Assembly: GCF_041146795.1 (NCBI RefSeq)
Contig: NC_135176.1
Coordinates: 13,884,286-13,948,285 of the forward strand
DNA from: Maylandia zebra
Taxonomy: Eukaryota > Chordata > Actinopteri > Cichliformes > Cichlidae
Reading direction: 5' to 3'
Length of the DNA stretch: 64,000 bases
Position 1 is the first letter of the stretch; the number at the start of each line of letters is the position of its first letter. Positions 10,501 through 22,735 of this stretch are shown here, in pieces. The notes below the pieces were generated by a model. It searched no databases, was not told where the DNA came from, and saw nothing but the letters and a program-made list of their open reading frames with translations. The position numbers were made by a program, and so were the translations under genes.

Positions 10501-13500
10501 TTTTGGGTAAAGTCCTGGAATGCATCCTGTGCACTTGTACTGACGGGATATCGGACTGCAAACGCATCACATGTCCTACCCAGTACCCTTGCCAACATCC
10601 TATGAAATCAGCGGGAAAGTGCTGCAAGACTTGTCCAGGTAGTCAAACAATACTTTGGCTGTTTATACAGATCTGATGTTGATGGACTGTAAACATCATC
10701 CATTCAACCGCTCTCCTAATTGTTTTCCCCAGAGACTAAAGCTGAAAGTAACCAGACCCAGTGCTATCTCGGACATAAAAATAACCTCTTGGTGTATAAA
10801 GTTGAATCAGCTCTGAATGTTGACTCACCCAACGCAGTTAGGATCATTGCTGTTGAAAGACAAAGTACTGCTGAAGTTGAAGTACAAGTATGGAACACTA
10901 TAGAAGGTACTGCACCCGCTCCTCTGAGCTATATTATAGGAAAAGTTAACATTTTTTTTCAAACGTGCTCATTTTTTCTTGCCGAGTATTAGATGAGAAG
11001 ATTGTGAGCATGTACAGGTTTCCTGACTGTTCAGTATCATCACTCACTTAGCATACAGAGTGGCTTTCATTCATTTTAGAGGTGCTGGTCAGCAGATTCT
11101 CTTACCTGAGCCAAGCTATTTTCTTCATATTTCCAGTCTTTATGAGAGTGTAACTTAACTCCCTCCAATAGACTGTACATAAAAGCTGCACCACTGCTCC
11201 AGCTCTCAGACCTGAACCTCCAGCAGAAGTGCCTTAAATCTAAATTATTAATAACAACTTCTCTGATTTGTACCAAAAACACATGAAAATCTATGAGAAA
11301 AAGAGGGTCTACCTTGTGGTTCAAGCTACCACGTGAGGATGGAGTGCCTTCAGCTTTGGTTTAAAAACAAGACAGCAATAGAAGAAATCCTGAACTTGAG
11401 GCTTTAAATTGGTAGTTCACAAACCCTAAAGTAGCTTTATGGTGGTTACATCCATCTTTGATATACAGCTTAGTCGTACCTTTATATTAAAGATATAGTG
11501 TGTGTCACGACTGTCGTTCTTCTCACCTAACACTTGACAACAGAGCAAAAAAGAATAGAAAGCCAATTAGAACAAAGTGGGAATGCTGTGTAAAATGCAA
11601 ACAAAAACATCATGCTGTGATTTGTCTCATAAACCCATATTTTATTCACAATAGATCACAGAAAGCATCTAAAAGTGAAAACTGAGAAAATGTACAGTTT
11701 TAAGATCAAAATATATTCTTGATGGTCGCAACATGCCTCAAAAAAAGTTGGGACAGGGTAATGTTTGCCAGTGTGTACCACCTCTCTTCTTTTAACGACA
11801 GCCAATAAATGTGTGGACTTTTAAGAGAGGAATCTTGTCCCATTATTGTCCAATATAAAATTATTGCTAAAACAGTCTTCTTTGTTGTATTTTTAATTTC
11901 GTGACACGCCAAATGTTTTCAGTTGGTGAAAGGTCTGGACTGCAGTGGAGTATGCGGTTTAGCATTGTTTTGCCGAGATGCAAGCCTGATGGTGCCTTTC
12001 AAGCTGCCAAACTCATAGCCACTAATGCACCTCTATACCTCTATACTTCAGAGATGCAGGCTTTTGAACTTTTGGACAACAAACCGAGCTCCTCCTGTGT
12101 AGTTCTAAGGATGCGGCATCCATGTTTTCCAAGACAAATTTCTGATTTTGATTCATCTGACCTCAGGACAGTTGTCCACTTTGCCTCGAGAGTTTTAGCC
12201 CAGAGAAGACAGCGATGTGTCTCGATCATGTTCACATGTGGTTTCCTCTTTGCATGACAGAGCTTTGACTTGCATTTGTTGATGGCACAGTGAACTGAGC
12301 TCACGAAGTGATTAATGCAATACCGAAGATCATAGGCTTCCAGTACTGATTTTTGGCCTTTTCCTTTGAGCACGGAAATTTCTTCACATTCTCAGAATCT
12401 TTTGGTGATATTATGTACTAAGATGATGGAATCTTTTAATTTTATACCAAGAAAAATGATTCTGAACTTGCTCCACTATTTGCAGTTTTTGCAGATTAGT
12501 GACTACCTTCAGTTCAATTAGTTGTTTTTATGTAGCACCAAGGTAAAAATGCTGCAATATTAGAAAGACACTCCTACACGTCCCCCTATGGCAAGTGCTT
12601 GGAGACAGTGGCAAGGAAAAACTCCCACTGAGCAGGAAACAGGAAGGGAGATCCATCTCTTGTGATTGGTTGGAAGTGAGGGGAGGGAGAGAGAAACAGA
12701 GTTTCATAACTATTAATGATTAAATGCAGAGTGTTGTATAAACACACAGGGAATGAAAAGAGATGACTATGTCTTAGAAACTCTGCCTTGGCTAGATGCT
12801 CTTTTTACCCAGGCACGTTACTAACCTGTTGCCAATGAATCTAATTAGCTGCAAAACGTTCCTCCAGCTGTTTCCTTTTAGTACAACTTACTTTTCCCAC
12901 CTATTGTTGCTCCTGTTCCAAGTTTTTTGAGACGTGTTGCTACCATCGAATTTAAAAATAAGCTTACTTTTGTAAAATAGTCACATGTTTAAACGTTTAA
13001 TGTTTTTTCTATCGTTCTATGAAAAATACATCATTTAATTCCGTTTTTATTTATTTTTGTTCCCCTCAACTCTTCTGAAATTGGGGTTATAGTTTCCAAA
13101 ATGTGAAAAGCAAGACAAACATACAGCACGGCTGCACCTCTGTGTGATTCTCCTCTGAGTCCTTTATTCTTACAGGCGTTTTGCAATTAATGGAAATTGG
13201 CGACATTCAAAGGAAAGACATTTTGGATCATCCAGAGAACTGCACGTTGCTCACAACACTCGATGAAGGTTTGTTTTTTGAAGCGACTGATTTATGTGGC
13301 AGATTTGGAAATCATTATTTTAGACTTATCTTACTGTGATTTTGTGTGTGTGTGTATCAGGTTTACATCAGTTCTCATTTATTTTTCAGAGACATGGAGA
13401 AAATTTAAAGAGGAAGGAGAAAATCTGAGTAAAGCTCCTCAGACCACGATTTGTGAAGATGGCATTCGGGAGATTGTGACTTTCCTAAATCCTAAGCAAA

Positions 13501-13523
13501 CCGAAGGCCTGTGTTCACCCTAA
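7579..13523 (+). CDS. chrdl2: chordin-like 2, secreted BMP antagonist
   Basis: Eleven coding exons: 7579-7645, 8079-8191, 8284-8377, 8487-8632, 9295-9388, 9570-9631, 10165-10327, 10450-10638, 10733-10906, 13176-13268, 13390-13523; 1329 bases, 442 aa, close to human CHRDL2. A signal peptide (MKSMFLFIFIIWFAAA) is followed by three cysteine-rich von Willebrand C repeats. CR1 is built from exons 2-3 (GDSWHPYLEPFGYMFC, ending CCPRC), CR2 from exons 4-5 (CRYNGSIYQPGETF, ending CCLLC), and CR3 from exon 8 (CLYNGKTYSHGDMWHP, ending CCKTC). CR repeats of this family bind BMP/TGF-beta ligands outside the cell. Exons 6-7 encode a Ser/Arg-rich linker. The C-terminal part (exons 9-11) carries the CHRD-like-family tail, starting CYLGHKNN and ending ICEDGIREIVTFLNP. 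CHRDL2 rather than CHRDL1 is favoured by its neighbours XRRA1 and NEU3. Intron 9 (2.3 kb) is swollen by a transposon. Confidence 0.93.
11560..13091 (-). mobile_element. decayed Tc1-like transposon, family B, in CHRDL2 intron 9
   Basis: A near full-length but heavily decayed Tc1/mariner-type element read on the minus strand. Translated pieces show transposase landmarks: AKRKPHVNMIETHRCLLWAK, then WTTVLRSDESKSEI (the DESK block carries the second catalytic Asp), then GKHGCRILRTTQEE. The plus-strand left side carries CGCCAAATGTTTTCAG and the right end GAAATTGGGGTTAT, which fit the known family ends. A LINE tail has inserted at 12530-12760. Ancient and inactive. Confidence 0.8.
12530..12760 (-). 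repeat. 3' tail of an L2-type LINE, nested in the Tc1-like element
   Basis: Complement shows GAGTTTTTCCTTGCCACTGT and related blocks found at 46975-47215 on the plus strand, so the same retroposon tail occurs twice here in opposite orientations. It splits the Tc1-like element, so it is the younger of the two. Confidence 0.6.
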
Positions 13524-14503
13524 TTGTCGCTATATGTATCATTATTCAGAATAACTACTTGGATGTGCAAGTCAAATATATTATCTATACTGTTTTTAAT
13601 CCATCATTGACCATCATGTTTAATCATCACATATTTTTAGTTTTAAACTGTTAGGTTGCACAGTCTGTAGCAGTGCGCTCGACAGCTGACTTGCTTATGA
13701 TGTGTACTTGTAATAATTCAAAAACTATCATGAATTTAGCTAGGTGCTGTAATTATAAACAAAATGTGAACATGTGAATAAGAAATGTAGATTTCTTAGC
13801 AGCTTCATTCAGTTGTAATTTTGGGACGAAGGCTTCAAAGACTGTTTTGGCATTCACTCAGTGGGATCAGTATTTGTGGAAGAAGGGAAAGGCTTTGCTT
13901 AAGTACATGAAAGGAACTTGTATTTTAATATAAGTTGGGATAGAAGCCACATTTTGTTTGTTTGTGTGGTCATCAAAGTATTTATTGTAAATACAGCAAG
14001 TTTTTGTCACCTTATTTAAAGGGTATTGTTTCCTATATGATTTCTGTGTATATACATGTGACTGCTTGAATGTTTTTCTTATTTTTCTTGAAGTAGTTTC
14101 AGGCATTACATGGGAGTAAATGCACAGCTTTTTACAATTGTGCCTTTTCTGTTGTTAGCTAAAGACCTATTGTAGCTTCTTTTTGTATGCAGCTGCACAG
14201 TTTGTTGTAATATCCTGATATTTTACTGCTCCACATACCTTTTGTGTATTTTACAGTGGCGGATGTAGTTGAATGCACTCTGTACCACCCCTCATGGGTA
14301 TAAATACCTTAAAGTTTTCTCTGATTTGTGTCCTGCTGTTATGTATGAAATGATGCATTTCAGTCACAGTAGGAATCAGGATTTCTACTTGAGGCAGGGT
14401 GTCTAACTGTTTTTGAGAATGATTTGCTGATTCATCAGTGGTCTGCACGCCAGCTACAGCAGTGCAGTCCTAAGACCTTCATCGCCTGGAGGCTTCCAAT
14501 AAA
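13524..14503 (+). terminator. CHRDL2 3' UTR ending at AATAAA
   Basis: About 1 kb of AT-rich sequence after the stop runs to AATAAA at 14498-14503. No other gene is seen. The UTR end is inferred from the hexamer alone. Confidence 0.5.
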
Positions 14504-14607
14504 TCGAGCTCCGGAAGGCCGGATAAACTGTGTTCCAGCTGGAAATTAAATGTTATCAGAGGCGTGGAAATCAAAAGCAGAAGCTCAAACTAAACCTTAA
14601 ACTCATA

Positions 14608-14640
14608 TTTTCTGATCAGCCACAACATTCAAACTACCCA
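14608..14640 (+). repeat. terminal repeat of another Tc1-like family
   Basis: TTTCTGATCAGCCACAACAT is a familiar end of a widespread fish Tc1-like element. The transposase expected next to it is absent, so this is a short relic. Confidence 0.4.
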
Positions 14641-15989
14641 TATAGTTTGTATATTTGTGCCACCAAATACAACTCAGACACATTAAGACATAAACTCTGA
14701 AAAACCACTGAAGGTTGGTTTCAAGGAATTGAGATGTTAGTGCCCTGAAAACATGTTTGCCTTCTTCCATAGTCTTAGGTTTTTGGGTTTTTTTTGCATA
14801 TTTATCATACTTTACACGTATCTCTGAGCATTAAAAAATGTAATAGTAGACAAAGATCATTCAGGTAAATAAGAGAAAAAAAGCGATGCAAACCTGCCTG
14901 GCCCTGTGTAAAAAACAAAAATGGCCCTCCTTGTTAATTAACCGTGATTAACCACATTTTTTGTGGAAACCAGAGTTCAGTTTAACTAGCCACACACATG
15001 CCTGATTAATGCCAGATCGGCTGAATCAAGAAATCACTTAAAGAGAACCTATCTGACAAAGTAAGGTAGGCTAAAAGAGTTAAAACAAACAAACAAAAAA
15101 ACACATGCCACAAAAGAAAGAAACAGCTGAGAAACAAAGTTACTGACATCTGTCAGTCTGGAAAGAGCTACAAGGTCGTTTCTAAGGCTTTGGGACTCAA
15201 ATAAACCACAGTGAGAGCCAACCTTCTGATTAGTAGATGACCTGCTCTGCCTCCTGAGCTACAGCCACCATAACGATCACAGCTTTTTATGTATGGGTGT
15301 AGGAACAGCTCTTTTCCAGATACTTTGGACCAATCCCACAACAAACTGACAGTTTTTACAATTGGATTTGTGAATGTGTTTCTCAAATTTGTCATCATTA
15401 TATTGTGTCCTTACCAAAAACATCCCTTGCTTGTGAAGGTCGCAATAATTTCATAATTTTGAACCTCTAATTCTGAAACATGCTTAAAAATAAAGGTTAG
15501 CTCCCATACTGATGTCAATTTCTTAAAATCCCAGAGCAATGGTGGCTACTAAATGTATAAAATAGTGGTCAAAAGATTCTGACACTTTCACTGAAATATA
15601 CATAAAATTTCCATTTATCTGAATTTAATATTTTTTGTTGACAATATCATCCTGTCATCTCATTTAAGTGATCCCAAATTAACATTGAGTTACCCTCTAC
15701 TTTTTGCCCTTCAGCTGTATAAGGCTGATGGGTATTGTTGTCACTCCACCAGGTCATCGGGCAGCTGGGTGGGCTGGCAGGCGGTGTGGCCGAGAATGAG
15801 GAGCCATGGAGTTCGAAATTGATACCAAAGGTGTATCTACCAAAACTCAAATTTGAGACTGAATCCTTTCTCCTAATAACAATTAATAATAACAACAACA
15901 ATAAACCAAAATGACAACAATTAATTTGTTGCACTATATGTCCACTTAATAGTAAAATCCTCCACTCCAGTAACTTCTTTCTTAAAATT
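14641..15989. other. no gene recognised
   Basis: AT-rich intergenic sequence between a Tc1-like terminal repeat and a Tc1-like fossil. No coding or RNA feature seen. Confidence 0.45.
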
Positions 15990-16640
15990 ATTATACAAAT
16001 GTATTTGCCAAAAATCATCTTGATGAGCCGCAAGACTGATGATATTCTGTGGATGGACAAGACAAAAGCAAACCTTTTTGGAAGCTTTGAGTCCCATTAC
16101 ATCTGAATTCATAAAAAGAACACCAACAGTCAAGCACGGTGGTGGTAGTGTGATGATCTAGGGCTGCTTTGCTGTTTTACAACCTTGAAGACTTGCTGTA
16201 ATCAATGGAACCATGAATTCTGCTTTTTATCCATCAGATCAGACCCTGAAGCTTAAGCACAATCAGGCTATGAAGCCCGACAATGGTCCAAAACACACCA
16301 GCAATTCCACCTCTGAATGGCTAAAAACCACAAATAAAAGAAAAAACCCAAACAAATAAAGGTTTTGCAGCGGCCTAGTTAATGTCCAGATCATAATCAG
16401 ATTGAAATGTTTTGGCATGACCTTAAAAAGGCCCTTCATGCTCAAAAACCCTCCAGTGTGCCTGAATTAAAACAAGTCTGCATTCTTCCACAGTGATGTG
16501 AAAGACTCATTGCCAGTTATTGTAAATGTTTGATTGCAGTTCTTTATTTTTGCCAAGGCCAGCACAACCAGTTATTTGGTTAAGGGGCAATTATTTTCTT
16601 CCCTTAAGAAATGAAATCATTATTTAAAAACTGCAGCGTT
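15990..16640 (+). mobile_element. Tc1-like transposase fossil, family C
   Basis: Plus-strand translation in broken frames shows Tc1 transposase landmarks: WMDKTKANLFGSF, VKHGGGSVMI, a DNGPKHTS-like stretch, and PDHNQIEMFWHDLKKALH. These are the middle and C-terminal DDE-domain blocks. The 3' side carries GGGGCAATTATTTTC, a likely subterminal end. Many stops; long dead. Confidence 0.8.
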
Positions 16641-17529
16641 AACTGTCTTGAACTGTCAGCCCCTCCAAGTAAGTGATGCATATGCACCTTGTGTTTAATA
16701 TCCTAGACAAACTAAGGGCTCACTGAATTTATCACTGTAATGTTTGTAAAGTTATAAATGGTGACACGTTATATACGTCATCATTCTGATGGATCGGCTT
16801 GGTGGATCAATATCGTGCTCTCTGCCTTCTTTAATAGGGCTTAATGGTTTGAACAAGCATAACTGAAGTTACATCCAAACCAGCAAGAACAAAGTGTTTA
16901 TTATTCAGGGAATAACTCTCTAATAAATAATTCTCATGAATAGAAAGGAGTTTTTAGGGGTTTAATCAATGCCAGGAGAGGAATATTCAAATAAAATTGT
17001 TAGACTTTTCACAGTGTGCCAAAATTTTGCAGGAGGTCGGTGATGCTTTGAAGCTCTAAGAGATTTTGCATTGTTGCCTAGAACTGGGGGGAAAAGGGCC
17101 CTATTAGCAAGTCAGCATACTAATTTTTTCTTGTAATCTTCTAAGATTCATAGTGAATAACTTAAAGGAATATGAGGAGAAATTCAAAATATTGTGTGAA
17201 ATTAATCACAGTAAATCTTACATATTAATCCCATATTACACAGATGTGGGCCAGAGGAAATTATGGCTTATTAAAACACAATAATAGGAATAAATAAATA
17301 AATGAATTATTAATACCATTTATTTCTATAGCACCTTTCTAATCCAAAGATACAAGGTGCTTCACAGAATTTCCAATGATCAGTGGAATTAAAACATAGA
17401 ATGAGTCAAATAAGACTGAATCATAACCAACATGGACGTAGCCACTGTGAAGTCTTCTTTGGTTTGTTGAAGCCTCAGTGTTAGTGTTTTGTTTTCTTTA
17501 GAATAAAAAGTTACCATATTGGACAAATG
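16641..17529. other. no gene; one possible LINE-derived scrap
   Basis: Only a short piece at about 17318-17370 (ATTTATTTCTATAGCACC; AGGTGCTTCACAGA) resembles a dispersed retroposon tail. Otherwise nothing is seen. Confidence 0.4.
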
Positions 17530-17678
17530 AGTGGAGTATGCTCTCCATGCTGGTGACCTGTCCTCTGTGCACCCTGCCTCTCGCCCCTTGGTAGCTGTAA
17601 TAGGCTCCAGTCCCCCTGCAACCCTGAACTGGATAAGAGGAAGAGAATGGATGGATGGATGGATGGATGGATGGATGG
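17530..17678 (+). repeat. retroposon 3' end with a GGAT-repeat tail
   Basis: TAGGCTCCAGTCCCCCTGCA followed by CTGAACTGGATAAGAGGAAG and a tail of (ATGG) units at 17647-17678 is a common fish LINE/SINE-type 3' end. Only the tail is present. Confidence 0.65.
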
Positions 17679-19828
17679 CGCGGAGTAGTTATGGGTTGAC
17701 GCTCTCAGTCAAACTGCAGTCTTAAATTGTATGGGTGCAATGCACAGACACACACACTTGCTCATTAGTGCTAAAAAACAGAAAAACAAAAAAATTAGAA
17801 TTTTATTGACCGAGGATGAAAAGAAAAATCTTTTTGGACAGGCTGGGAGATTTCAGTGACTTCACCTACAGAGGATGATGTTGTGCTAGCACACCTGTCA
17901 GGCAAAGTGATCACCCCTAACTTCAAGCCTCACTATATGAATGAAAAAAAAACCAGCCTGTGTTATAGACCATCAATGGAGGATTAATCAGGTGTTTAAC
18001 ATTGATTAATTGTCTTTTTTCCAGAAGGAAAAAAGAAAAAGAACAAAGAACAAAGAAAAAAAAGAAAGAAAAAAGGTGGATTTTGAGACAGGGCCTTCCT
18101 GCTTTGAGGCAACAGTGCTAACCACCACAGTGCCATGCTGGTGTGCTGTTTACCACACTGGGTTTTTTCAAATGGTCTTTAGTTGGCCATTTTAACATGG
18201 CAGCCTATGGAAGGAATCACTTTTGTTGCTGGAAATACTTTTTTAAATCATTTTAAAATGCAAAAATGGTGCAGGCACACCAACAACACAGTTGCTATTT
18301 ATTTCTGGATCCACGCTTCAGTTCTTGGTTTAATGAAGAACAGAGAGTCAAATAATTAGAATTTATGTCTGTTGTTATAATCTGATGAATGACTGCAAGT
18401 ATCTGTTTTTATAAAAATGGGGTAAAGGACATCAATGCAACAACAAAACCACCTTTTAGTGAGAACACCGTATACAGTGTAACCTGCTCGTGGAAATAAT
18501 GAGCTACAAAGCGGATCTGTGGGAGCAGCAAAGGTTTATTTTGCTCAGCAGCACTGTGTGCAGTCTTTCTACAGGGCAGCTTGATCAACAGGTGTCAAAT
18601 TATTACTGCCGGTTCCCATGCTTCAGTCAGAGTGCAATTGCTGATTTGGTAGACTGCGTGGGCGCTTCAGAATAATATTGCTTCCCTTCTCTGTGAACCC
18701 CCGACATGCTCTCTCTGTCCCCTCCCCTCAGACAATGACTCAATTGTGTTGCTTTCACACTTTGCGCCAGACAGCTCTGTCCATCTCTCACTAAAGGCAT
18801 GAAACAATATTTTGAAAGCGACGCACTTCCCTTGTGTGCCTTCATTACTCTCACAAAAAAACCTGTCATATTTTTGTGTTAGCTGTTAGACCTGACAGCT
18901 AACAACAGTCTGTCTCTAAGTTGCCCAATCAGGCTGTTCCAATGAAAAGTGTGAGAAAGGGGTGTTCTACTTTGATGCTGCCAACTCAAATTAGCAGCAT
19001 TAAACTTAAACGAACGTTTCCATGTGCCCTCCCTTCCTTTGAGCAAGTCAGTTGAGTTGCAAGTTACTTTTTACCTCTAAAAGACGCGCTGCAGCCTAGT
19101 CAGTATCAGATGTTGTGATATGTTTTTATTTTTAATGGAAATCCTATCAGTCCACTTTTTGTGGATGTTTGAATTCGTCTCGTGGGTTAATTCAGCTATG
19201 CATGCTTAGTCTTGGCTCTTGCAATTGTAACAGCTGGGGGCAGTCAGTAGGTATAAATCATGCAGTCGGTCAGCTCCCTGTGTATGTGTACTCCACCCTG
19301 CTGCCCATGCAGCCCCGATTCAGTGAGAAGGGAAGAAAATGTGAGATTCGGGGTCATGACTCGGCCCAGGATTGGAGTCACTTCTTGGCCAAAATTGTGA
19401 TTATTAACAAATCTGATTCGCTGTTGCTTAAAAATGTGAGTTCCTTTGTGAGAACAGTTGGTGCACGTTGCAGAAAAGGCTGCATGTTTGTGCAGAGTAA
19501 CTATATGTGAGCTTTTTAAGCTTGCAGTGTTGACAAAAAGAGCAGCTTAGTAGAGGTGATTACATTTACAAAAAATCAAATATAGCATCTTGTAAATGGC
19601 TGCAGGAACTAAATCCTCACAGATGCGTATGGTGTTTTTGAGGAACTGAAGCATTGCAAATCAATCAGGCAGTCTTTTGATTCAAAGGGAGCCAAATTGT
19701 GTTGAGTTAATTAAGTCTGATAGATGTGTTTGCTTTCATAGCTGATTAAGGTGCTCAGCAGAGTCCCTGAGTTTATGCTTCTTCAAAATACTTCCGAAAT
19801 CTATCAAGGGCTCTGTTTTTTACACCCT
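17679..19828. other. no gene recognised
   Basis: Mixed intergenic sequence. Short frames on both strands show no conserved domain and no good splice context. An A/G-rich patch lies at 18021-18075. Confidence 0.4.
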
Positions 19829-19968
19829 TAACCCTCCTGTTAATTAAGTTGGCCCTGATCATTTTAGCCGATGCTTGGAGTCGGGCCAAAAAAAATACGG
19901 ACAGTACGAGGCTACATGTCACGAACGCTTAAATCTTCGTTCCTTTACCCCTGAACGACGAGGGTTAA
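19829..19968. mobile_element. possible short MITE
   Basis: A 140-base block bounded by TTAACCCTC and its inverted copy GAGGGTTAA. The ends are only 9 bases long and no clear target duplication is visible, so this is tentative. Confidence 0.3.
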
Positions 19969-21074
19969 AGGTCAGAAATATTAATGCATGCCTGCAATGG
20001 CAATAAACTATTAAAGACAGATCGCAGCGGGGTGGAATACCCCACCACCCCCCACCTCGAAATAAGTGTCAACTTTACAGTTATGATCTATAATTAACAA
20101 TGGCCTCTTTTCAAATGTCAGCCAGAATATCTGAAGCCTTTCCAGGATTACATGATAAGTGTGTTACAGTTCAATTGTCCATCAAAGGAAATAATGAATA
20201 GGTTCAGTCCGCAGTGAGCTCATTTGGCACTTGAGTAATGAGGAGTGTTGATGAGGTATTCAGGCCTATTCTTTCCGAGCCAAATCTGGTGTTTGAGTCT
20301 CCACAGGGTTATCCTCAAAGCTTAACTGTTGGCCCTCAGTTTGAGAGTCAAACAAACCTTACCCAAACATTTCTCAGGCTTGATTGCTGTGACGACTGCT
20401 CCAGATGTGAAGCTGTGCCGCGTTGAGACGTACAGAAAAGAGACGTATAAATATGTAAACAGATGTGCCGTGCCTAAGACATCAGCGCCTTTCTTCGCCA
20501 TGTCTTTTGTTATTTTTCTTTTTGCGTTTGGACAGAGTATCCGACTCCCCTGCCAGACTCTGTTATATCACCAAGAGCGCGGATGAAATGTGTTTTCAGT
20601 TATTAACTCAACTCATCAGTTTTTCATCGTAACATCAAAGAGGTTACAGAAGAAGTCGCTTTTATGTGTTTATTCTGCGGTTAATGTTAATGTGAGGAAA
20701 AATCCAATGAAAACAGAGAGAAACAGGGTTCTCTATTGGCTTTGGTCTGCAATCTAAAGTAAAACTAGCTTTGTGTGTATTACAATAAGCTATGTGGACT
20801 ATGTCTCCAGTCTTGAACATAGACATATGTTTTCCAGCTCCTTATTTATAAAGTTGGACCCTGCTATAGGAGTGTTGCATGAGTCACAGTGCTGAATAAT
20901 GGTTTTTAGTTTGTTCTGGGCCTTAGGGCAGCATCTCACTCAAACCACTGTGTGAAACTGGCTTTTGAGACCACCCTCCCTTTTAAGCTAGCTTCATGCC
21001 TGGCTTCCACTTTTAAAGAGAGCTTAAACAGCATGTAGGAGGGACTTTAACATAGAGATGAAGGTATACCTTCA

Positions 21075-21077
<3 letters not shown>
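19969..21077. other. no gene recognised
   Basis: Intergenic sequence with one C-rich patch (about 20029-20060). No repeat family or coding signal I can name. Confidence 0.4.

Positions 21078-21120
<43 letters not shown>
21078..21120. repeat. AT microsatellite next to the hAT-like element
   Basis: About 40 bases of alternating TA abut the left end of the inserted element, which makes its target duplication hard to read. Confidence 0.9.
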
Positions 21121-21125
<5 letters not shown>

Positions 21126-21235
21126 TAGGGGTGCAACGATATTCGTATCGATATTGAACCGTTCGATACAGTGCTTTCGGTTCGGTACGCATATGTATCG
21201 AACAATACAAAATTTGTAATTTATTTTATCAACTA

Positions 21236-21357
21236 TCCTTCTGACGATGCTGTCTGTGTTGAGCGCTCAGTGAATCTGCGTTCGACTACTCCGCCTAGGC
21301 TGCACTGTCGAGCGCAGATCCACTGAGCGCTCAACACAGACAGCATCGTCAGAAGGA
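21236..21357. repeat. long hairpin with 50-base arms
   Basis: Left arm 21236-21285 and right arm 21308-21357 are inverted copies that differ at two bases; the outer 37 bases pair perfectly. The loop is 22 bases (21286-21307). It lies just inside the left end of the hAT-like element. Confidence 0.95.
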
Positions 21358-22406
21358 AGAGCGCAGGGCAAGCTAGCGAGACAGAAGTTAAGCTCTCCTT
21401 GCAACATGGCAAATTGAGCCTCCCCCACCTTCATTCAGATCTGGCGTTTGGAATTATTTTGGTTTTCATGTGACGTATGACCCTGAAGGTAAGCGCGTCA
21501 TGGACTAAAGTAAAACAGTATGTTGGATGTGCCACGCAATGCTTAATTACATGGGTGGGAACTAGTGTGTTAGCGCAGTTAGCTTGTTAACGTGTTGGCC
21601 GTCCAGCCCCACGCACGGGCGATCCGCGGTAGCTCGTTAACGGAGATTTGCCGTGTTGTGGCGTTAATGTCATTTCAACGAGATTTACGCTGACAGCACT
21701 AGTGGGAACGCAACGAATATGACTGCACATTTACTCCGACATCATCCTAGTGCAAAGACAAGTGGAAGCAGACAAAAACAACAAGCACGCATGCTACAAA
21801 CTTTACCCGAGTCGTTTAGACAGCCGTTAGCACATGATTCTCCTTATGGGGACCTGATATGTTTAATATGCTGCTGAGAATATAGCCCAGAAGAAGCGTA
21901 TAGTATAGCTTTTATTTTGGAAAGAGACATTTCTCTGTAATAAACTCTCTTTTCCAAAGATGAGTGATTCCTCAATCAGATACAGGGCTCGCAAAATCGC
22001 CTGCCCAACGTCCCGGGGCTAGCGATTTTTCCAGTCGGGCTACCAAAATCTATCTCCGCCCTGCCCATCGGCTTATCGTAGGAAGGAAAAATATATGTCA
22101 ATGCTTTTGCATTCTTTCGGAAATGTAGCTGGGTAATTATGTCATTGGCATCGGTGAGCCACTGTCAATATGTGACATATTGAAATCGCGTTTGAATTTG
22201 CGCTTGTTTTTTGCTTTCACTTTGCAATCGTGCGAACTGTGTATAGAGAGCGACAGCACTGATCTGTGAGTGATGATAATTTGCGCACCAATTCCTCTGA
22301 CATCGTCTTATTAATCGTTAGCTTACTATGCAAACATGACAAGTGAACTCACCCGCAGCAAGCTTAAACATGTGAGAGGTTGATCGCGCAGAGAATCGCT
22401 GACCGT

Positions 22407-22408
<2 letters not shown>

Positions 22409-22451
<43 letters not shown>
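22409..22451. repeat. TG microsatellite
   Basis: About 21 TG units inside the hAT-like element. Confidence 0.95.
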
Positions 22452-22455
<4 letters not shown>

Positions 22456-22735
22456 GCAGCAGGATATATATTTTAGTTCTGCTGAGCCAAATAAGACAGG
22501 TCAGGGTGAAGAAGTGACAGCCAAAGAAAAGCTTACCACAAAACGGAAAAGTTATGACAAATCAGACTATAAGGCAAAAAGAAAGTGCAGCTTTATGGTT
22601 TCATGGACAAAATAATTTCTGTGGCTGCAATATGACGAGCTAAATAACCAGGGGTGCACATAAGTGGTCCGCAGGTGCGCATTCGCTGTCAAAATAAAAA
22701 ACGCGCACAAGATAAGAAGTTGCAATGCGTGTTTG

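Noticed and set aside
17647-17678. ATGG repeat as a coding repeat
   Set aside because: It is the tail of a retroposon, not part of a gene.
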